Counted from the first letter of the stretch, positions 6,262 to 15,320 are shown. The stretch: 31,794 bases of DNA from JAFTYR01 sp964571375 (GCA_964571375.1 CAZNBL010000012.1:1-31794); one strand, 5' to 3'. Made by a program: numbers and translations. The notes: generated by a model not told the origin, from the letters alone.

Positions 6262-7074
6262 ATGAGCGCTTTTGATTCCGCATTGTTCGTTCGTCTTTCG
6301 ATTCGCCGAAACTGTCCGCTTTCTTCCCTGAAGGAAGAGGAGCGCCTTTCTGTGTGTCAGGCGTTCCTGGCTGGTAAAGCAGCCGATAGCGAACAGGCTG
6401 CCGAGGCGTTTCTTGGCGGTCCCGGCAAGTGGCTCTCTGTCAGTACCGATGAGCTGATTGCTGCATCGGAAAACGTCGGGATGCCGGAAGAGAAGTTCTC
6501 CTATGAAGCGCTCTCCGAGCTCGTCGAAGAGGCAAGAGAGGAGCGCATCAGACTGCGCAGGCAAAACGCCCTCAATATGGAGCGCGCCAACAAGGCAAAG
6601 AAGCTTGACGCTTCGGAAGATGAAAAGTGGATGCGCGAGGCGCTGAGGCTGGCCGGCCGGGCCTTGGAGCAGGGTGAAATTCCGATCGGAGCCGTTGTTG
6701 TCCGTAACGGCGAAGTGATCGGCTCCGGAGGTAACTCTGTTATCGCATTGAATGATCCGACCGCACACGCAGAAATCAGGGCGATTCGGGAAGCATCGCG
6801 GCGCATCGGCAATTACCGGCTTGAAGACTGTACGCTCTACGTGACGCTCGAACCCTGTCCGATGTGTTCCGGAGCTGTTTTAAACTCTCGGATTAACCGA
6901 GTGGTGTACGGTGCGTCTGCAACGCATGTGAGCCAGACCTGCGGAAGTGCCGGTCTCTTGGAACCGAGAAGTCACCGCGACCGTCTTTATGTGACCCGCG
7001 GCGTGCTCGAAGGCGAGTGCCGGAACCTCTTGGACAGTTTTTTTGAGAGCCGAAGGACTCAAACGGAGAAGTAA
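6262..7074 (+). CDS. tadA: tRNA adenosine(34) deaminase TadA with N-terminal extension
   Basis: This 270-aa protein is a TadA domain from about residue 120 preceded by about 118 extra residues. The deaminase part has zinc/catalytic His169-Ala-Glu171 in TAHAEIRAI and Cys199/Cys202 in PCPMC, the set used to convert A34 to inosine in tRNA-Arg. The extension (charged, Glu/Arg-rich, helical towards residues 80-118) has no motif I recognise; most TadA proteins begin near the WMREALRLA segment. The ATG at 6262 lacks an obvious Shine-Dalgarno, so the exact start is uncertain, but the frame reads as coding from there. It is the first gene of a tight three-gene run with an L,D-carboxypeptidase and a histidine kinase. 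Confidence 0.88.
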   Translation: MSAFDSALFVRLSIRRNCPLSSLKEEERLSVCQAFLAGKAADSEQAAEAFLGGPGKWLSVSTDELIAASENVGMPEEKFSYEALSELVEEAREERIRLRRQNALNMERANKAKKLDASEDEKWMREALRLAGRALEQGEIPIGAVVVRNGEVIGSGGNSVIALNDPTAHAEIRAIREASRRIGNYRLEDCTLYVTLEPCPMCSGAVLNSRINRVVYGASATHVSQTCGSAGLLEPRSHRDRLYVTRGVLEGECRNLLDSFFESRRTQTEK

Positions 7075-7971
7075 GTGAAGCGAGCAGAGATTGTTGCTCC
7101 GTCCGGAAATGTATTGGATTGCGAGCAGATTCATCGTGCGGCTGCGGGCCTCGCAGGACGCGGCTGGGAGGTTGAAATCGCGCAGTCGGTCTACAGCAGT
7201 AATATGCGTTTTGCCGGAAGTTCGGACGTGGCGCGTCTCAGAGACTTCAATCCGGCGGCAGCCCTCGGCGGAAACGATTTGGTGCTTGCGGCGCGCGGCG
7301 GCTACGGCTTAAACCGTATTCTTCCCTACATCGATTACGAAGGAATTGCCGAAAGCGGTACGTGGGTTGCCGGCTTCTCCGATATCACGCTTTTCAATAT
7401 CGCGTACCTCGCCAAGTGCGGCGGACGAAGCCTGCAGGCTCCGACAGCGTCCGTTCTCGGCAACACCAAAACCGATCCCTGGACCGTCTCCGAGTTTTAC
7501 CGCGCGCTTGAGTCCGAAGTCTATGACGTTGAATTCGAGACCGATGCGGCTGACGGCGACTACAGCGGTGTGCTCTGGGGCGGGAATCTCACTGTCCTGG
7601 TATCCATGATCGGTACCGAATATTTTCCGAAAATCGAAGGCGGTATTTTGTTCCTCGAAGATGTCGGGGAGGCGGCCTACAAGATTGAACGCGACCTTAT
7701 GCATCTGAAGGCTGCAGGTGTACTCGACAAGCAGAGCTGCGTGGTGCTCGGCGCCTTCTCCCATATCCGTCACTCGGCCCATGACTTCGGTTATGACATT
7801 GAATCTGCGCTCAACTACTTCGCAGAAGAAGTGAAAGTTCCGGTGGTTAGAGGTCTGCCTTTCGGTCACATCGATCGGATGTGTACGCTGACGGTAGGCA
7901 GCAAAGCACGGCTTCGCGTATCGGATGCTTCGGCCGTACTTACTATGTATGAAGGACCGAATCTGCGATGA
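7075..7971 (+). CDS. ldcA: L,D-carboxypeptidase (LdcA, peptidase family S66)
   Basis: This 298-aa serine peptidase of the LdcA/MccF family trims the terminal D-Ala from muropeptide tetrapeptides during peptidoglycan recycling. The catalytic triad is visible: Ser102 in GFSDIT, Glu195 in FLEDVGE and His265 in GLPFGHID. The ARGGYG motif before the nucleophile and the WGGNL motif are also present. The GTG start at 7075 follows the tadA stop without a gap and has GGAGAAG upstream, so the genes are co-translated. No signal peptide, consistent with a cytoplasmic recycling enzyme. Confidence 0.9.
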   Translation: MKRAEIVAPSGNVLDCEQIHRAAAGLAGRGWEVEIAQSVYSSNMRFAGSSDVARLRDFNPAAALGGNDLVLAARGGYGLNRILPYIDYEGIAESGTWVAGFSDITLFNIAYLAKCGGRSLQAPTASVLGNTKTDPWTVSEFYRALESEVYDVEFETDAADGDYSGVLWGGNLTVLVSMIGTEYFPKIEGGILFLEDVGEAAYKIERDLMHLKAAGVLDKQSCVVLGAFSHIRHSAHDFGYDIESALNYFAEEVKVPVVRGLPFGHIDRMCTLTVGSKARLRVSDASAVLTMYEGPNLR

Positions 7972-9875
7972 AAACCCGTCTGATGAACATTCTTCGCCGG
8001 ATCAAAGCGACGATGATGCCGGCGCCTTCGGTTGCCGACCTCTCGTTTGATATTCCTGCCAAAGAGCTTCGTACCATGGTGGAGTTCCGGCAACTCGGCA
8101 ATATGAAGCACCGCAGTTCTGCGGTAGTGATGACGAGAATGCTGCTGAGTATTCTCGTGGCGGTGATCTGCTGGAATGCAGTGCCGGCATGGCTCATGCT
8201 GCTGTGGCTTGCGTTTAACATCATGCACACGCTTGCCTGCCTGAAGTCTACCGACGACTTTTTTAACTCTCCGACCGCTTATCACGATTTTCGTTTCTGG
8301 CGTAACCGCACGATGCAGATGACGCTGGTTTCGGGGCTCGCCTGGGGCTTTGCCGGATTCTTCTTTATGCATTCGGATGCACCGATCGATCACGTGGTGC
8401 TGATGGGTATTATTATCGGTACGGCGTTCGGCAGTGTTCCGCTTTACGCCTGCTGGCTGCCGGGGCTCTGGGCGTTCCTTCCCGCAATTCTTCTGCCGCC
8501 GTACCTTCGTATCGTCGAACTCTATGACGTGCCGGCAGTGACTACGATCGAATTGCTGATCACGATCGTACTTGTCCTTATCTATTTCGGCAGACGCTTG
8601 AATCAGATTTTTACCGAATCTATCTATCAGGCAATCGAGCGCGAACAGCTCATGGTTCAGCTGATTCAGCAACGTCAGAAGGCTGAATTTGCGCATGCTG
8701 CGGCAGAGATGGCGATTGTGAACCGTACCCGCTTCTTTGCCGGTGCCAACCACGATCTGCGTCAGCCCCTGCAGGCGATGAGTATTTTTATTTCGCTCTT
8801 GGAAAGTACGGTCGACGCCAAGTCCAAGCCCTTGGTTGAAAACCTCTCCAAGGCCTGTCAGTCGGTCAGTACGCTGGTGGATCAGATTTTGATGATTTCC
8901 AAACTCGAAGCCGGCAGTCTTAAATCCAATCCGAGTACTTTCAATATCCGAACGCTCATCGAAGAACTCGAGGCGGAATTTACGCCGATGGCCGAAAAGA
9001 AGGGACTCACGGTGGAGATGCGTGCCGAAGATCTGATGATCTACAGCGACGAATTTCTGCTGAGCCGCATTTTGAGAAACCTGATCGGCAATTCGCTACG
9101 TTACTCCCGGGAAGGAAAGATTTTGGTCCGTGCCAGAAAGTATCGATCGGATAAGATGATTATTTCCGTCTGCGACCAGGGGCCCGGTATCAATGCGGAA
9201 GACAGAGCGCATCTGTTCAGCGAATTTTTCCGCGGTGCGGCGGGCCGCAGCGCGGGCGAAGGATTCGGTCTTGGTCTGTCGATCGTGCATAAGATTGCCG
9301 ATCTGCTCGGTATCCGTCTCAAGGTTCGCTCCAAGGTAGGTACGGGTACGATTTTCCGCTTGGAAATGTCGCTCGCTCCGGAAACCAAACAGGTCGAAAT
9401 GCTTCAGACCGTACCGCGAGGCGATACGATTCAGTCTCTTTCGGGGGTGAGCGTTCTTTTGATCGAGGACGATCATTTGGTCCGTCAAAGTATCGAAGCG
9501 CTGCTCGTTGCCTGGGGAGCCAAGGTAGTGGCAAAGGAGAAGTACGATGCGGAAGTGAGCGTACCGTTTATCAACGGACAGTCGCTCGATCTTATCTTGT
9601 CCGACTTTAATCTCGGCCCGGGACAGCCTACGGGGCTGCAGGCTATTCTTCGAATCCGCAGTGCCTTGGGACGCAGAATTCCCGCAGTGATCACAACGGC
9701 GGTTTCCCGCGACATTGTGGTCGAGCAGTACGAAGAGGAAACCGAAGGCTACAACTTCAGCGAGCAGGGCGCCGATCTGATGTCGCTGCCCGTCATCATT
9801 CAGAAGCCGGTGACGCCGCAGCAATTGAACCGCGCAATCTTCCGTCTGACGACGCCGAATCGGGAGAGTCATTGA
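7968..9875 (+). CDS. Membrane hybrid histidine kinase with C-terminal receiver
   Basis: This 635-aa sensor has about six hydrophobic segments between residues 52 and 207 and no evident periplasmic domain, so it probably senses within or at the membrane. Then come a coiled linker, HisKA with His262 in NHDLRQPLQA, an HATPase domain (NLIGNSLRYS near 371, DQGPGI 403-408, GFGLGLSIV 432-440), and a receiver with Asp546 in LSDFNL and Lys613 in IQKPVTP. The NHDLRQPL H-box is typical of a large hybrid-kinase subfamily in Proteobacteria. The ATG overlaps the ldcA stop (ATGA). No DNA-binding partner is adjacent, so its output regulator is unknown. Confidence 0.88.
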   Translation: MKTRLMNILRRIKATMMPAPSVADLSFDIPAKELRTMVEFRQLGNMKHRSSAVVMTRMLLSILVAVICWNAVPAWLMLLWLAFNIMHTLACLKSTDDFFNSPTAYHDFRFWRNRTMQMTLVSGLAWGFAGFFFMHSDAPIDHVVLMGIIIGTAFGSVPLYACWLPGLWAFLPAILLPPYLRIVELYDVPAVTTIELLITIVLVLIYFGRRLNQIFTESIYQAIEREQLMVQLIQQRQKAEFAHAAAEMAIVNRTRFFAGANHDLRQPLQAMSIFISLLESTVDAKSKPLVENLSKACQSVSTLVDQILMISKLEAGSLKSNPSTFNIRTLIEELEAEFTPMAEKKGLTVEMRAEDLMIYSDEFLLSRILRNLIGNSLRYSREGKILVRARKYRSDKMIISVCDQGPGINAEDRAHLFSEFFRGAAGRSAGEGFGLGLSIVHKIADLLGIRLKVRSKVGTGTIFRLEMSLAPETKQVEMLQTVPRGDTIQSLSGVSVLLIEDDHLVRQSIEALLVAWGAKVVAKEKYDAEVSVPFINGQSLDLILSDFNLGPGQPTGLQAILRIRSALGRRIPAVITTAVSRDIVVEQYEEETEGYNFSEQGADLMSLPVIIQKPVTPQQLNRAIFRLTTPNRESH

Positions 9876-10169
9876 CGTAACAGGAGCCTGCGATGCGTGC
9901 ATATCTGCGCATCGGAGGTTTTCGTCTGCGGTGTCTTAAGCGAAAACACTCACGAAAAAATAATTTCTGAAATCACTCTTTTTCTCTATTTCTTTCTGTA
10001 TTCTGTATTCATGCCGCACACCACTGCGTGCATGCCATCCGAGAGAGAAAGGTTGGGCGCACCGCCCCGGCTCTTCGTCGGATATGAAGGAATGGTTTGC
10101 AGACGGTCACAAGCTTGTCGGGCAGACATCCGATCAAAACCAAAGGGATTTTGAAAGGATAGATTTAGA
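9876..10169 (+). promoter_or_regulatory. Leader region upstream of ilvIHC
   Basis: The 294 bp hold no recognised gene. A 25-codon ORF (9893-9970, MRAYLRIGGFRLRC..., stop TGA) has a good AGGAG ribosome binding site but no run of Leu/Val/Ile codons, so it is not a classical ilv attenuator peptide. A T/C-rich tract (about 9977-10010) and a short GGGCG-CAC-CGCCC hairpin near 10055-10067 follow. No intrinsic terminator and no riboswitch I recognise are present. The ilv promoter must lie here, but I cannot place it with confidence. Confidence 0.4.
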
Positions 10170-11912
10170 ATGACTTCGAATAAGGCGGAACACTCCGCAG
10201 AAATGCTCAACGGCTCTGAAATCTTAGTGCGAGCCCTGGCAGAAGAAGGTGTCGATACAGTGTTCGGTTATCCGGGCGGTTCTGTGTTGAACGTATACGA
10301 CGCCATCTACAAACAAGACAAATTCAAGCATGTTCTTGTTCGCCATGAACAGGGTGCCGTTCATATGGCTGATGCTTATGCCCGCGTCAGCAATAAAGTC
10401 GGTGTAGCGATCGTTACCAGCGGTCCGGGCGCTACCAATGCCGTGACCGGTATTGCTACAGCCAATTCCGACAGTATTCCTCTTGTTGTTATTACCGGTC
10501 AGGTCAATACCACCGCGATCGGTCAGGACGCTTTCCAGGAAGTCGATACCATCGGTATCACCCGTTCCTGCGTCAAGCACAATTTCCTGGTCAAAGACGT
10601 CAAAGATCTTGCACTGACGATCAAGAAGGCTTTTTATATTGCCAAGACAGGCCGTCCCGGCCCCGTCGTGATCGATCTGCCGAAAGATGTGTCGGCAGCC
10701 AAGTGCGAATACGTTTATCCGAAATCCATCGAAATGCGTTCTTACAAGCCCGTGATGAAGGGTCATCTCGGTCAGATCAAGAAGGCTCTCGGCCTGCTGA
10801 TCAATGCAGAACGTCCGCTTATTTATATCGGCGGCGGTGTGGTTTCGGCCAATGCAAGCGAATTGCTCCAGCGCTTTGCCTCCGAGCTCGGTCTGCCGGT
10901 GGTTTCCACTCTGATGGCTCTCGGTGCAGTGCGCTCTTCCGATAAGAAATTCCTCGGCATGGTCGGCATGCACGGTACTTATGAAGCCAACCTTGCCATG
11001 CAGAATTGCGACGTGCTGCTCGCAGTAGGCGCACGCTTCGACGACCGTGTGATCGGTCTGCCCGCACAGTATGCACAGTCCGACCGCAAGATTATTCATG
11101 TAGACGTCGATCCTTCTTCTATTTCCAAGCGCGTCAAGGTGGATGTGCCGATCGTCGGCGACGTCAAGGTTGTTTTGGCCGATATGCTCAATCAGCTCGA
11201 GCAGATCGAAGAACGCCCCGATCCGGAAAAGATGGCCGCCTGGCAGAACCGTATCGACGACTGGCGTTCCGTAAAGTGCCTGAGCTACAAGCAGGACAGC
11301 CGTACCATTGCTCCGCAGTACGTGCTGCAGAAGCTCTGGGAAGTTGCCGGCGATGAACTGATTGTCGCAAGCGACGTCGGTCAGCATCAGATGTGGTGCG
11401 CTCAGTATCTGCCGTTTGTGAAGCCGCGCCGCTGGCTCACCTCGGGCGGTCTCGGCACCATGGGGGTCGGTCTGCCGTACGGTATCGGCGCCTGCAAGGC
11501 CGCTCCGGGATCTCCGGTTGCAGTGGTCACCGGCGACGGTTCCATTCAGATGAATATCCAGGAACTTGCTACCGCCAAGCAGGAAGGTGTTGCTCCGAAG
11601 ATCGTACTGTTGAACAACAACTATCTCGGTATGGTCCGTCAGTGGCAGGAACTTGAGTACGACAAGCGCTACTCTCAGTCCCACATGGAAATCACACCCG
11701 ACTTCAAGGCTCTTGCCGAAGCATACGGTCACGTCGGTATCGTGGTCGAACGTCCCGAAGATGTGGTTCCTGCTCTGCAGGATGCCTTCGGCAAATACAA
11801 GGACCGTGTGGTCTTCCTCGACTTCCATGTCGATCCCGCAGCCAATGTTTGGCCGATGATCAGAGCCGGAAGCGGTCTTACTGAAATGTTGCTCGGCTCG
11901 GAGAAAATCTGA
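10170..11912 (+). CDS. ilvI: Acetolactate synthase large (catalytic) subunit
   Basis: This 580-aa ThDP enzyme makes 2-acetolactate or 2-aceto-2-hydroxybutyrate from pyruvate (plus 2-oxobutyrate), the first common step of Val, Leu and Ile synthesis. Three domains are evident. The N-terminal PYR domain has catalytic Glu60 in VRHEQGAVHMADAYARV. The central part is the FAD-binding domain. The C-terminal PP domain carries GDGSIQMNIQEL...LLNNNYLGMVRQW for ThDP/Mg binding. Length matches IlvI/IlvB. The ATG at 10170 follows AAAGGATAGATTTAGA. It overlaps the regulatory-subunit gene by one base, and ilvC is next, forming an ilvIHC operon. Confidence 0.96.
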   Translation: MTSNKAEHSAEMLNGSEILVRALAEEGVDTVFGYPGGSVLNVYDAIYKQDKFKHVLVRHEQGAVHMADAYARVSNKVGVAIVTSGPGATNAVTGIATANSDSIPLVVITGQVNTTAIGQDAFQEVDTIGITRSCVKHNFLVKDVKDLALTIKKAFYIAKTGRPGPVVIDLPKDVSAAKCEYVYPKSIEMRSYKPVMKGHLGQIKKALGLLINAERPLIYIGGGVVSANASELLQRFASELGLPVVSTLMALGAVRSSDKKFLGMVGMHGTYEANLAMQNCDVLLAVGARFDDRVIGLPAQYAQSDRKIIHVDVDPSSISKRVKVDVPIVGDVKVVLADMLNQLEQIEERPDPEKMAAWQNRIDDWRSVKCLSYKQDSRTIAPQYVLQKLWEVAGDELIVASDVGQHQMWCAQYLPFVKPRRWLTSGGLGTMGVGLPYGIGACKAAPGSPVAVVTGDGSIQMNIQELATAKQEGVAPKIVLLNNNYLGMVRQWQELEYDKRYSQSHMEITPDFKALAEAYGHVGIVVERPEDVVPALQDAFGKYKDRVVFLDFHVDPAANVWPMIRAGSGLTEMLLGSEKI

Positions 11913-12406
11913 TGAATAGACACGTACTTTCGATTCTCCTGGAAAACGAACCGGGCGCACTCTCCCGCGTAAGCGGCCTCTTTTCCGCACGCGGCTATAA
12001 CATCGAATCTATTTCGGCCGCACCGACCGAAGACCCGACGGTGTCGCGTCTGACGATCGTAACTTTGGGCAGCGACGATCTTGCCGAACAGATCACCAAG
12101 CATCTGAACCGTCTGATCGACGTGGTCAAAGTGGTCGACCTTACCGAAGGTCACTACGTCGACCGCGAACTGATGCTGCTCAAGGTGTCTGCCGTCGGCC
12201 GCGAAAGAGAAGAAATGAAGCGCCTTTGCGATATTTTCCGCGGTCACATCATCGACGTCACCGACCGTACTTATACGATCGAACTTACCGGTGATTCTGC
12301 AAAGCTCGATGCGATGCTTCGTGCCGTCGACCCGTCCGCCGTGATTGAAATGGCCAGAACCGGTTCCTGCGGTATCGGCCGCGGCGACAGAGTGCTGAAG
12401 ATCTGA
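11912..12406 (+). CDS. ilvH: Acetolactate synthase small (regulatory) subunit
   Basis: This 164-aa protein binds the catalytic subunit, raises its activity and confers valine feedback inhibition. The N-terminal ACT domain is clear (SILLENEPGALSRVSGLFSARGYNI, residues 6-30) and is followed by the usual C-terminal ACT-like half (LMLLKVSAVGREREEMKRL). Length equals that of typical IlvH. The start ATG overlaps the ilvI stop (TGATGA arrangement), ensuring stoichiometric translation. Confidence 0.95.
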   Translation: MNRHVLSILLENEPGALSRVSGLFSARGYNIESISAAPTEDPTVSRLTIVTLGSDDLAEQITKHLNRLIDVVKVVDLTEGHYVDRELMLLKVSAVGREREEMKRLCDIFRGHIIDVTDRTYTIELTGDSAKLDAMLRAVDPSAVIEMARTGSCGIGRGDRVLKI

Positions 12407-12458
12407 CGAATACAAGAAACTATCAAAATTTAAAAAACGATATAAAGAGGAAATAAAA

Positions 12459-13472
12459 ATGAAAGTTTTCTACGACAAGGACTGCGATCTCTCCCTTATC
12501 CAGGGTAAGAAAGTTGCCATTCTCGGTTTCGGCTCCCAGGGTCATGCTCATGCATTGAACCTCAAGGATTCCGGAGTCGATGTTGTTGTCGGTCTGCGTC
12601 AGGGCGGTTCCTGGAAGAAGGCTGAGGCCGCGGGGCTCGCCGTTAAGACCGTAGCCGAAGCCGTCAAGGGCGCCGATGTTGTCATGATGCTTCTGCCTGA
12701 CGAAACCATCGCCCGCGTCTATCGCGACGAAGTCGAACCGAATATCAAGGAAGGTGCATCTCTCGTCTTTGCCCACGGCTTCAACGTTCACTTCAATCAG
12801 GTTAAGCCGAGAGCCGACCTCGACGTCTGGATGGTCGCTCCGAAGGCTCCGGGTCATACTGTCCGCTCGACTTATGTTGCCGGATCCGGCGTTCCTCAGC
12901 TGATCGCTATCTTTGCCGACAAGACCGGCAAGGCACGTGATCTCGCTATGTCTTATGCCTGCGCCAACGGTGCCGGTAAGGTCGGTATCCTCGAAACAAC
13001 TTTCCGAGAAGAAACCGAAACCGATTTGTTCGGCGAACAGTGCGTTCTCTGCGGCGGTATTGCAGAGCTCATCAAGATGGGTTTCGAAACTCTGACAGAA
13101 GCCGGATATGCCCCTGAAATGGCTTACTTCGAATGTCTGCACGAAATGAAGCTGATCGTGGACCTGATCCACGAAGGCGGTCTTGCCGACATGAACTACT
13201 CGGTCTCCAACAACGCTGAATTCGGCGGTTATGTGGTCGGTCCGAAGGTTGTTGCCGAAGAGTCCCGCGCAGCGATGCGTCAGGCTTTGAAGAACATTCA
13301 GGACGGTTCCTACGCTAAGGAATTCCTCCTTGAAAACGCTGTCGGTGCTCCGAAGTTGAACGCTATCCGCGCTCAGACTGCCGCTCATCCGATCGAACAG
13401 GTCGGTGCCAAGCTGCGCGCAATGATGCCGTTCATCACTGCTCACCGTCACGTCGACCGTAGCAAGAACTAA
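12459..13472 (+). CDS. ilvC: Ketol-acid reductoisomerase, class I
   Basis: This 337-aa enzyme converts acetolactate to 2,3-dihydroxyisovalerate with NADPH and Mg, the second step of the pathway. The Rossmann motif GFGSQGHAHALNL is near residue 24. The Arg and Ser in VGLRQGGSWKKA suggest NADPH preference. The Mg-binding EETETDLFGEQ and the HEMKLIVDLI segment mark the knotted C-terminal domain. It is the short (class I) form. The ATG at 12459 has AAGAGGAAATAAAA upstream, 52 bp after ilvH, and a strong terminator closes the operon. Confidence 0.97.
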   Translation: MKVFYDKDCDLSLIQGKKVAILGFGSQGHAHALNLKDSGVDVVVGLRQGGSWKKAEAAGLAVKTVAEAVKGADVVMMLLPDETIARVYRDEVEPNIKEGASLVFAHGFNVHFNQVKPRADLDVWMVAPKAPGHTVRSTYVAGSGVPQLIAIFADKTGKARDLAMSYACANGAGKVGILETTFREETETDLFGEQCVLCGGIAELIKMGFETLTEAGYAPEMAYFECLHEMKLIVDLIHEGGLADMNYSVSNNAEFGGYVVGPKVVAEESRAAMRQALKNIQDGSYAKEFLLENAVGAPKLNAIRAQTAAHPIEQVGAKLRAMMPFITAHRHVDRSKN

Positions 13473-13517
13473 GCTCGGTTGAAAGCGGTGCCGGAAGCGG
13501 CGCCGCAAATGCATAAG

Positions 13518-13557
13518 CAAAGAGCCTGTCGGGTTGTCACGGCAGGCTCTTTGTTTT
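13518..13557 (+). terminator. Terminator of the ilvIHC operon
   Basis: A perfect 11-bp stem (CAAAGAGCCTG with CAGGCTCTTTG), a 14-nt loop and then TTTT. It also separates the convergent ilvC and yicC genes. Confidence 0.88.
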
Positions 13558-13574
13558 GGAATCAAAACTTCGGA

Positions 13575-14477
13575 TTATTCGAGGTTCTGAATCTGTTCTC
13601 TCATCTGCTCGATCACAAGCTTGAGATTGACGGAAGCATCGGTCATTTCGATGGCAACGGCCTTGCTGCCGAGTGTGTTGGACTCGCGGTTCAATTCCTG
13701 CATGAGGAAGTCGAGACGGCGGCCGACGGCACCGCCCTTGGCGAGCACGCGGCGGCACTCGGCAACGTGAGTGCGGAGGCGGTTGATTTCTTCATCAACG
13801 TCCATCTTCATGGCATACATCGTCACTTCCTGACGGATACGGTCGTTGATCTCTTCGCGCGAGAGCTGGCTCTTTTCAGAGAGCTGCTGAGCAAGCGCAT
13901 CGTTCAATCGTTCGATGAGACGTTCCTTCATTGCCTGAAGAATTTCCGGCAGACGCGGAGCGATGGCGTTGGCAATACCTTCGATCTGATCGCAGTAGCC
14001 GAGCAGAACGCGCGAGAGCGCTTCACCTTCTCTGCGGCGGGTTTCGACGAGGTTGTCGAGTGCCTTGGAGAGGACTTCGAGAATCTGCTTTTCGAAGACT
14101 TCTGTGTCTTCGGCGGGAGCTGCGACAATGCCCGGGAACTTCAGAATGTCGGAGACCGACAGAGTGCGTGCGCCGGGAACCTTCTTTTCAATCTGAAGCT
14201 GCAGCTTCAGAAGTCGGTCGAGTGCAGCTTCGTCGATCTGAGCGTCGCCGCCTTCGGTCTGGTTGAGGTAGAGGCGTACTTCCATCTTGCCGCGGGCAAT
14301 GCGGGACTGGATCAGTTCGCGCATCTTGGCTTCGGCAAAACGGACTTCATCGGAAGTGCGCAGAGTGAGATCAAGGAAGCGGGAGTTGACGGTTTTCATT
14401 TCGCAATTGAGCGTGCCGAGCGCAGTCTGCACAGATGCGTTCGCAAAACCGGTCATGCTGGATAAGGGGGTGTTCAA
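13575..14477 (-). CDS. yicC: YicC-family endoribonuclease/stress protein
   Basis: This approximately 300-aa protein starts with the family's diagnostic SMTGFANASV segment and contains the typical NSRFLDL and RGKMEVRLYLN stretches. The C-terminal block EINRLRTHVAECRRVLAKGGAVGRRLDFLMQELNREsNTLGSKA is the most conserved part of YicC (DUF1732). Homologues are reported to cleave RNA. I propose a TTG start at 14477 (GGAGAATTCCG upstream); the ATG at 14456, seven codons later, is the alternative. It is divergent from rph, another RNA-processing enzyme gene. Confidence 0.93.
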   Translation of the reverse strand: MNTPLSSMTGFANASVQTALGTLNCEMKTVNSRFLDLTLRTSDEVRFAEAKMRELIQSRIARGKMEVRLYLNQTEGGDAQIDEAALDRLLKLQLQIEKKVPGARTLSVSDILKFPGIVAAPAEDTEVFEKQILEVLSKALDNLVETRRREGEALSRVLLGYCDQIEGIANAIAPRLPEILQAMKERLIERLNDALAQQLSEKSQLSREEINDRIRQEVTMYAMKMDVDEEINRLRTHVAECRRVLAKGGAVGRRLDFLMQELNRESNTLGSKAVAIEMTDASVNLKLVIEQMREQIQNLE

Positions 14478-14585
14478 CGGAATTCTCCAAACATTTTTTT
14501 GTCGGGAACATTGTACTACCACCTTTTGTCGGCTCTGCCGGATTACGGCGTTAAAATGCCCGTCAATACGAAGGAGATTATTGCC

Positions 14586-15320
14586 ATGGAAAATACAGAA
14601 TGGAAGCGCCCGAGCGGACGCGCCCCCGAAGAAGTCCGTACTATCCGTATCACCCGTCACTACACGATGCACGCCGAGGGCTCCGTCCTCATTGAATGCG
14701 GCAACACCAAGGTGATCTGTACGGCAAGCGTTGAAGAAAAGGTTCCCGGCTGGCTTAAAGAAGCCGGTCACGGTTGGGTGACTGCCGAGTACGGCATGCT
14801 GCCGCGTGCTACCGGCACCCGTACCGACCGTGAAGCCGCAAGAGGCAAACAGACAGGCAGAACTCAGGAAATTCAGCGCCTCATCGGCCGTTCTCTTCGT
14901 GCAGTGGTCGATATGGAAGCTCTCGGTCTTCGCACCATCAAGGTTGACTGCGATGTGATCCAGGCCGACGGCGGTACGCGCTGCGCTTCGATTACCGGTG
15001 CTTTTGTAGCTTTGAAGGACGCCGTCGACGGTCTCGTTGCCAAGGGCCTTATTGAAAAGAGCGCCATCCGCGACAACGTTGCTGCGATTTCCGTCGGTAT
15101 CTATGAAGGTCGTCCGGTCTGCGACGTCGATTACGCCGAAGACCACGTCTGCGACACCGATATGAACGTCGTAATGACAGGCAAGGGCGGCTTCGTTGAA
15201 ATTCAGGGTACGGCCGAAGGCGCTCCGTTCTCCGAAGAAGAACTGCAGACACTGCTCGGTTACGCAAGAAAGGGACTCACACAGCTCATCGCTGCTCAGA
15301 ACGCAGCGCTTGCCGAATAA
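14586..15320 (+). CDS. rph: Ribonuclease PH
   Basis: This 244-aa phosphorolytic 3'-5' exoribonuclease trims tRNA 3' ends. The sequence follows the family from RPSGRAPEEVRTIRI through GWVTAEYGMLPRATGTRTDREAARGKQTGRTQEIQRLIGRSLRA (Arg-rich phosphate site) to CDVIQADGGTRCASITGA. I chose the ATG at 14586 (MENTEWKRPSG), which has AAGGAG upstream, over an earlier in-frame ATG. It heads an rph-rdgB-hemW run and faces yicC across a 108-bp divergent promoter region. Confidence 0.96.
   Translation: MENTEWKRPSGRAPEEVRTIRITRHYTMHAEGSVLIECGNTKVICTASVEEKVPGWLKEAGHGWVTAEYGMLPRATGTRTDREAARGKQTGRTQEIQRLIGRSLRAVVDMEALGLRTIKVDCDVIQADGGTRCASITGAFVALKDAVDGLVAKGLIEKSAIRDNVAAISVGIYEGRPVCDVDYAEDHVCDTDMNVVMTGKGGFVEIQGTAEGAPFSEEELQTLLGYARKGLTQLIAAQNAALAE

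Noticed and set aside
9876..10169. Classical attenuator or riboswitch before ilvI
   Set aside because: There is no Leu/Val/Ile codon run, no terminator with T-tract and no recognisable aptamer.
10224..11990. 588-codon open frame on the minus strand opposite ilvI
   Set aside because: It is the antisense shadow of a clearly conserved gene. Its His/Asn/Gly-rich composition comes from complementary codon bias, and it has no ribosome binding site or family motif.
12423..13565. 380-codon minus-strand frame opposite ilvC
   Set aside because: Shadow of ilvC; it also runs through the ilv terminator, which a real gene would avoid.
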